Source: CAZMGD01 sp964565705 (lineage in GTDB: Bacteria; Actinomycetota; Acidimicrobiia; Acidimicrobiales; Ilumatobacteraceae). Taken from it: a DNA stretch of 64,000 bases. The stretch's first letter is position 1; every line of letters starts with the position of its first letter. Both the position numbers and the translations under genes were made by a program. Under the pieces are notes generated by a model that worked only from the letters and a program-made list of their open reading frames with translations, did no database searches and was not told the origin of the DNA. Where the stretch lies: assembly GCA_964565705.1 (NCBI GenBank), contig CAZMGD010000001.1:20328-84327 (forward strand), read 5' to 3'. Positions 58,825 through 64,000 of this stretch are shown here, one piece after another.

Positions 58825-61682
58825 GCTTCACGGCTCCGGTCGACCCGACGACGTGGACGTTCGCCGCGCCCGGCCCACTCGCTGTCCCGGCAGGGCTGCG
58901 ATACGCCGGCCGCCGGCTGCCGGCGCTGCTCGCCACGCGCTCGACCGCGGGGCCGGTCCGCGCGCCCGCGACCGGGATCGTGCGCGCCGCCGGCCCCGGC
59001 GGCAGCACCGTCGTCGAGCTGCAGGTCAACCCGTTCCGCACCCGCGACGCCGTGCGACAGCTGCCGATGGGCGCGCCGACCTTCTACCTGGTGTTCGAGC
59101 CCGGCGCGACGCTGGTGACCTTCGCCGAGGGCGATCAGGTCGACGGCGGCGAGACGTTGGCGACCGCGACCGCTGTCAGCATCCTCTGCGCCGGCCAGGA
59201 CCGACTCTCCCGCGACCCGGCGCTGTGGACCAAGCTGATCGCCGACGCCGGCGCACCGATGGAGTGGGCGCAGTTCGCCGCCGCGGTCGCCGCCCAGACG
59301 GCCGGCGCCGATCCGCCGGTGCTGCTGCTCGACCACACCGGCGCCCCCCTGGAGACCGGCCAGTTCGACATCACCGCCGGATCGACGACGGCGACGGCGT
59401 CGCTCGTGCCCGGCGACGGCGGCGACCTCCAACGCACCGTGGCCCGGATGCACCTCGCCGACCCGGCGAGCATGCCACTGACGAGCGTGTTCGCGGCCGG
59501 GCCGCAGGTCGGCCTGCGTCCGGTCGGCACCGACCCGCAGCTCGCCGCGGTCGAGACCGCGACCGACGCGGCGTCGGCGCTGGAGGTGACGGCCGAGCGC
59601 CGGCACATCACCTTCACCGACCTCCAGCGCTGGTTCGCGCCGCAGTTCGCGACCCCGGTCGGACTCGACCCGGCGCGGCTCGCCGACTACTCCCGCGGCA
59701 ACGTGTTCACGCCGTTCGTCAACGGCACCCCGTACTACGACGACCTGTTCCGTCGCATCCGTGACGCGGCGCAGGCGGGCAGCGGCGGCCTGCACCTCGT
59801 CGGCGGGTGGAAGACGTACCACGACGACGAGCTCACCGAGCCCGACGATCCGGCACCCGACGTGCTCGGCGTGCCGACCACGCTGCTCGACGCCGTCACG
59901 CTCCTCAGCGAGCACGGCGCCGGTGCCCGGATCCTGTCCCCGCAGTTCTTCCAGCTCGATCCGGGATCGTCGGTGGAGACGACCGCGATCCTCACCCTGA
60001 CCACGCTGTTCGGCGCCCTGGCGGTGCTGTCGGATGTCGACCCGGTGCGCAGCGACGGCACCGGCGTGGTGATCCTCGCCCTCCTCTTCCTCCTCTCCGG
60101 GGCCGCGATCGATTGGTTCGTCACCACCGACGGCCGGGTGCTGGAACCCAACAGGAAGATGCTCACCGCGTTCGCCGGGCTGGCGAACGTGGAGAGCGTC
60201 TTCGGGCCGCACCCGGCGACGACGGCTGACAACCCCAACGCCACGGCGCTGACCGGCTTCCCGTTCGACCAGATGATGCAACTCGTCGACCACTTCGGCT
60301 TCTACCACCAGAAGTTCGCCGTGGTGGGCGTCGGTACCCGCCGGTACGCGTACTGCGGGGGCATCGACATCAACCCCAACCGGCTCGACGACGCCCGCCA
60401 CCTGAAGCCGGGGCCGTACCACGACGTGCACGCCAAGATCGAGGGTCCCGCCGCCCACGACGTCGAGCTGACCTTCCAGCAACGGTGGTCCCGCGACGGA
60501 GGCGGCACCGGCCTCGCGTTCGAGCCCGTCGAGGACGACAGCACGGTCGGCAGCGACGTCGTTCAGGTCGCCCGCACCTACTTCCGGGCGGCGGACCCGT
60601 CCCGGCGCCTGGACTTCGCACCCGACGGTGACCGCACGATCCTCGACACGATGGTGCGGGCGATCGGCAGCGCCCGCGAGTTCATCTACATCGAGGACCA
60701 GTACTTCACGCCGCCGGCGGAGTACTGCGACGCGCTCGCCGACAAGGTCGCCAGCGGCGACATCGGCGCGCTCGTCATCGCGTTGCCGTCGTCGCCCGAC
60801 CAGCCGTTCGGCGAGGTGCCGCGCACCGCCTTCGTCGACCGACTCCACGCCGCCGACCCCACCGGTGAGGTCGTGCGGATCGGCTACCCGCGCCGCCACT
60901 ACACGCTCGCCGACAACGACCTGCGCGCATCGTCGGGCCGGCTCGTGCTGATGGAGGCGCTCGATCCGGCACCGGGGGTGAACCCGACGATCGTGCTCGG
61001 GCCCAAGTCCCGGCTCCCGCTGCCACCGTTCTGGGTCGCGGTCGAGGGTGAGCTGATGTACGTCTACAACGAGTCGGCGACACCGAGCCCCGACCCGACC
61101 CGGATGCTGGCGTACGACGTCCTGCGCGGCGGCGACACGCGCCTGCTCCGCGGCGGTCCCGTCACACCGGCGTCGGGCCCGCGCACGCGCCGCCACGAGG
61201 TCGGAGCAGCGGCCACCGTGGTGAGCCTCAGCGGCATCTACGTGCACACCAAGATGATGATCGTCGACGACGTGTTCGTCGGGATCGGGTCGGCCAACCT
61301 CAACCGCCGCGGGCTGCTCCACGACGGTGAGATCACCGCGTTCAGCGTGCCGCAGGCCTTGCGGGCCTCACCCGACAACCCCGTCGCCGCGCTGCGCCGC
61401 GAGCTGTGGGCGGAGATGCTCGACCTCCCGATCGGCACCGCCGACGCGCTGCTGCAGGACCCGATCGCGGCCGCCCGCCTCTTCGACCGCTCACCGCTGC
61501 TCGGCAACCGGTTCACCGAGTTCGGGGCGCTGCCCGTCAAGCTGATGTGGGACGCCACGGGCGGCGACGCAATCGTGATGAACGTGCTGCGGGCGCTGCT
61601 GGTCGACCCGTTCGTGATCATGGACCACGCCAAGGTGTTCGACGCGATCATCGACCCGACGAGCGCGGTGGAGCACCCCTGA
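58821..61682 (+). CDS. Phospholipase D-superfamily protein with two HKD motifs and membrane segments
   Basis: 953 residues. The N-terminal 120 residues look like a lipoyl/biotinyl-type beta fold (GPVRAPATGIVRAAG, then GDQVDGGETLATAT). Two hydrophobic segments (about 388-406 and 416-434) suggest a membrane hairpin. The first HKD-type site is YHQKFAVVGVG (H496, K498) with an Asp in CGGIDINPNR, and the second is VHTKMMIVDD with GSANLNRRG (H809, K811), both largely intact. The enzyme should hydrolyse or transfer phosphodiester head groups of phospholipids. Translationally coupled to the beta-rich protein before it and, through TGATG, to the one after. Confidence 0.85.
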   Translation: MSFTAPVDPTTWTFAAPGPLAVPAGLRYAGRRLPALLATRSTAGPVRAPATGIVRAAGPGGSTVVELQVNPFRTRDAVRQLPMGAPTFYLVFEPGATLVTFAEGDQVDGGETLATATAVSILCAGQDRLSRDPALWTKLIADAGAPMEWAQFAAAVAAQTAGADPPVLLLDHTGAPLETGQFDITAGSTTATASLVPGDGGDLQRTVARMHLADPASMPLTSVFAAGPQVGLRPVGTDPQLAAVETATDAASALEVTAERRHITFTDLQRWFAPQFATPVGLDPARLADYSRGNVFTPFVNGTPYYDDLFRRIRDAAQAGSGGLHLVGGWKTYHDDELTEPDDPAPDVLGVPTTLLDAVTLLSEHGAGARILSPQFFQLDPGSSVETTAILTLTTLFGALAVLSDVDPVRSDGTGVVILALLFLLSGAAIDWFVTTDGRVLEPNRKMLTAFAGLANVESVFGPHPATTADNPNATALTGFPFDQMMQLVDHFGFYHQKFAVVGVGTRRYAYCGGIDINPNRLDDARHLKPGPYHDVHAKIEGPAAHDVELTFQQRWSRDGGGTGLAFEPVEDDSTVGSDVVQVARTYFRAADPSRRLDFAPDGDRTILDTMVRAIGSAREFIYIEDQYFTPPAEYCDALADKVASGDIGALVIALPSSPDQPFGEVPRTAFVDRLHAADPTGEVVRIGYPRRHYTLADNDLRASSGRLVLMEALDPAPGVNPTIVLGPKSRLPLPPFWVAVEGELMYVYNESATPSPDPTRMLAYDVLRGGDTRLLRGGPVTPASGPRTRRHEVGAAATVVSLSGIYVHTKMMIVDDVFVGIGSANLNRRGLLHDGEITAFSVPQALRASPDNPVAALRRELWAEMLDLPIGTADALLQDPIAAARLFDRSPLLGNRFTEFGALPVKLMWDATGGDAIVMNVLRALLVDPFVIMDHAKVFDAIIDPTSAVEHP

Positions 61683-64000
61683 TGCCGACCCGCCCGAGCC
61701 TCCTCGGCCTGCTCGGCCTCCAGCCGCTGGCGTGGCCGTCGCACGCCGTGCGTGAGCACACCGGGCACGTCGAGTCCGAGCTGCCCGACCCGACGCCGTG
61801 GCTGTCCGCGCTCGATGACAGCGTGGTCGTGCGCGGCATCCGCACCGGGGCATCGGCGGACCGCGCCGCGGCCGAGCTCGACCTCGGGGTCGAGCCCGGC
61901 GCCGGGTTCCTCACCTACCCGGGCGGGTGGCCGTTCGTCATCGCGTCCATGCCCGACGTCGAGCTCCGTGTGCAGCCCTACACCCAGGCCGCCCGGACAT
62001 GCCGCATGTTCGTGTCCGCCGGCGACACCGGGCCAGAGGTGTTGATCGAGGGGCTGCCGGTCGAGATCCGCCTGCCGACCGGACTCGTGACCCCGCACCC
62101 GGACGAGCCCGGCGACCCGCTCGGCGGGGCGACGATCGTCGTCGGCGAGTTCGAGCCCGGTCGTCTCGACGACCTGAAGGTGATCTACCGGCAGACGGAG
62201 CCGACGTCGATCTTCGTCCACCTGCGCGTGTTCGTGAACGACGAGCTGGACGTCGATCTCCAACCTGCGGTCCCGATCTCGTTCGGCCGCTGCGGACTCT
62301 CCGAGATCCCCTGCCGGGCGGTGCACGACTTCCGGTTGATCCCCTCACCGCGCCTCGCCCGCGACCGGATCGAGTGGTTGCGCCACAGCATCGAGCCATG
62401 GCTCCCGGGCCACACCAGCAGCTACGACGGCCTCTTCGCCGTGCGCACGGTCGACGTGGACGCCAGCGCCGACGGCATGCGCGACGTCACCGAATTCCTC
62501 AACGACCACAGCCCTGACCCGCATCCGGCTGCCGAGTTCGTGCTCGGCGACCTCGTCGTACCGTTCCACGGTCCGTTCTGGCTGCCCGTGCCGCGCCACG
62601 CGACCGTCGGCATCCGGCGCAACGTGATCGACCCGACCGACAAGGAGCAGGTCTACGCCTTCGATCGGGCGCCGGTGCACGTGCACCTGTTCGCGGACCC
62701 GAAGTTGGCGTTCAACGTCGAGTCGTTCTTCTACCGTTCGATGCCCGCCGAGGACCTCGCCGAGGACCTGGGGCTCACGTTCGAGGCGGCGATCGTGTGG
62801 GGCGAGGACGCCAGCCCGAACAACGCCCTCGGGTTGAGCCTCGAACCCGAGTACACCTTCCTGGCGACGTACCGGCGCGACTTCGGCCCCGATGGCATCC
62901 CGGCCGCGGGAGAGGTGGAGCCGAAGAAGAAGCTCAACGAGTTGCTCCACGTCGAGCTCGCGGGCGCCCTGATCGTCGACATCATGGGGTTCCAGGTCGG
63001 CTTGTCCATCGCCCGCCGGTTCGGCAAGGAGAAGAAGTCGATCCTCGACTCGGGGGTGGCGACGTTCGACGCCTTCGTGTCGCTGCCGCCGACGGGCAAG
63101 GACACCAGCTGGTTCCACCTCCGCGGGCTGAACGGGGAGAAGATCGCGTTCGCCATCGAGGGCGTCGGCTGGCGGCTCGGCACACCGCACTTCGAGGGGA
63201 TCTCGTTGCCCGACGGCGTCGCCGCCCACTTCGGGCCCGTGCGGTTCACGATCTCCGAGCTCGGCCTGGTCGCCGAGCAGGGCGCGAGCTACGTCGTGTT
63301 CTCGGGCGGGCTGCAGACCCCCCTGCCCTGGGGCACGAAGGGCGGGCTCTCGGTCCGCCGGCTTCGGACCTGGATGTCCGGCGACCCGACCCAGCCACGC
63401 CGCAAGCTCGACGGGCTGTTCCTCCGCCTGCAGGGCCCGAGCTTCCTCGCCGAGGCCGGCGGCTACTACACGTCGTTGGTGGAGCAGGACGGTACGTCGG
63501 TCACCGAGTACGGGTTCACCGGGACCGTCGACTTCACGGTCGGTCCGCGCCACCACCGCCTCGGCGTCGACATCGTGAAAGGCGAACGGTCGTCGACCAC
63601 CGAGCACTTCGGCTACTTCATGTTCTCGGCGTTCTACGCCGGGCAGATCGGACCGATCGGTGGGTTCGAGCTGCGCAGCGCCCGCTTCCTCTACGCCGAC
63701 GACATGGTGCCCAAGTTGGTGCCGCCGGCGCCGGCCGAGTCGCGCGAGCTGCGCTACTTCCGTTGGTACCGCGAGAGCGATCCGCTGACCGTGCCAGGCG
63801 ACCGGCGGCTGGCGGCGTGGAAGCCGAGCGAGGACTCATGGGCGATCGGCGTCGGGGCGAGCGCGTCCTTCGTCGGCTTCGGCAAGCTCGTCGAGCTCGA
63901 CGCGTTCGTGCTCGTCGTCCGTGGGCCGGAGGAACGGGGCACGCTGATCGTGGCCCGGCTGTTCCTGATGAGCAACATCGAGCCGCTCGGCTACCTCGCC
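61682..64000 (+). CDS. Large beta-rich protein (DUF6603-like?), 3' end outside the window
   Basis: The reading frame is open to the right edge, giving at least 773 residues. The visible part is strand-rich with repeated aromatic, Gly-rich and Asp-rich turns (LRVQPYTQAARTCRMF, FHGPFWLPVPRHATVGIRR, LSLEPEYTFLATYRRDF and GVGASASFVGFGKLVELD). The last of these resembles the glycine-rich strands of DUF6603 proteins, an identification by eye only. No signal peptide or catalytic motif was found. Its ATG shares one base with the phospholipase D stop. Confidence 0.6.
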   Translation, partial: MPTRPSLLGLLGLQPLAWPSHAVREHTGHVESELPDPTPWLSALDDSVVVRGIRTGASADRAAAELDLGVEPGAGFLTYPGGWPFVIASMPDVELRVQPYTQAARTCRMFVSAGDTGPEVLIEGLPVEIRLPTGLVTPHPDEPGDPLGGATIVVGEFEPGRLDDLKVIYRQTEPTSIFVHLRVFVNDELDVDLQPAVPISFGRCGLSEIPCRAVHDFRLIPSPRLARDRIEWLRHSIEPWLPGHTSSYDGLFAVRTVDVDASADGMRDVTEFLNDHSPDPHPAAEFVLGDLVVPFHGPFWLPVPRHATVGIRRNVIDPTDKEQVYAFDRAPVHVHLFADPKLAFNVESFFYRSMPAEDLAEDLGLTFEAAIVWGEDASPNNALGLSLEPEYTFLATYRRDFGPDGIPAAGEVEPKKKLNELLHVELAGALIVDIMGFQVGLSIARRFGKEKKSILDSGVATFDAFVSLPPTGKDTSWFHLRGLNGEKIAFAIEGVGWRLGTPHFEGISLPDGVAAHFGPVRFTISELGLVAEQGASYVVFSGGLQTPLPWGTKGGLSVRRLRTWMSGDPTQPRRKLDGLFLRLQGPSFLAEAGGYYTSLVEQDGTSVTEYGFTGTVDFTVGPRHHRLGVDIVKGERSSTTEHFGYFMFSAFYAGQIGPIGGFELRSARFLYADDMVPKLVPPAPAESRELRYFRWYRESDPLTVPGDRRLAAWKPSEDSWAIGVGASASFVGFGKLVELDAFVLVVRGPEERGTLIVARLFLMSNIEPLGYLA

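Noticed and set aside
55225..64000. Prophage or contractile tail module
   Set aside because: No tail sheath, tube, baseplate, terminase, portal or integrase gene is visible, and codon use resembles the neighbours.
1..64000. CRISPR arrays, insertion sequences, tRNA or rRNA genes
   Set aside because: No regularly spaced direct repeats, transposase-like frames with terminal inverted repeats, or cloverleaf or rRNA sequences were seen in reading through the window.

Overview
The window is a 64-kb piece of a very GC-rich actinobacterial chromosome. Gene content (LLM-class flavin oxidoreductase, fused family III CoA-transferases, KstR2-like TetR, UGSC protein, hydantoinase/oxoprolinase pair, DUF3048 lipoprotein) and the heavy use of GTG starts and ATGA/GTGA stop-start overlaps suggest a free-living heterotroph such as an acidimicrobiian (Ilumatobacter-like). 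That placement is inference, since no rRNA or tRNA gene is present. No CRISPR array, insertion sequence or prophage was seen, and no gap longer than about 210 bp lacks a gene.

Layout. (1) 1-12 kb is a catabolic region: three SDRs, a luciferase-like oxidoreductase, a SnoaL-like protein, a Baeyer-Villiger monooxygenase behind a 16-bp palindrome, a DUF3048 lipoprotein, and a plus-strand run of amidohydrolase, double CaiB/BaiF CoA-transferase, thiolase-like protein and DUF35 protein. (2) 12-15 kb holds a PIG-L deacetylase interrupted by a cyclic-nucleotide-binding domain, its DUF4395 partner, and a divergent MOCOS-like class V aminotransferase. (3) 15.45-24.85 kb is a tightly overlapping four-gene cassette: HExxH metallopeptidase, CHAT caspase-like protease, 1636-residue STAND NTPase with two membrane segments, and an unrecognised 348-residue protein. 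Near-identical palindromic hairpins flank it. This is the best candidate for a new conflict-type system. (4) 25-44 kb is again catabolic: a second double CaiB, an AMP-ligase, a UGSC/GntR operon with a probable leaderless, operator-covered promoter, a six-gene minus-strand operon (HyuA, HyuB fused to an acetone-carboxylase-gamma-like domain, SDR, amidohydrolase, Ldh2 dehydrogenase, substrate-binding lipoprotein), and a KstR2-like repressor with two matching operators controlling this operon and an ADP-forming acyl-CoA ligase. (5) 44-55 kb contains a decayed ERCC4-type pseudogene, a tandem EthD protein, an alpha/beta-hydrolase-glycosyltransferase fusion behind a TetR gene, an OsmC-methyltransferase-OsmC-flavoprotein operon divergent from that TetR, and small stress or regulatory genes. 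(6) 55.2-64 kb is an operon of giant proteins: a 1199-residue beta-rich/FN3-like protein, a membrane-anchored phospholipase D, and a still-open beta-rich protein running off the right edge.

Six strong intergenic hairpins fall at transcription-unit ends. Two sequence families are evident: a YCTG-loop family at 15.3, 24.9 and 45.5 kb, and a 15-nt-loop family at 2.5 and 55.0 kb. The 5.4-kb hairpin matches neither.
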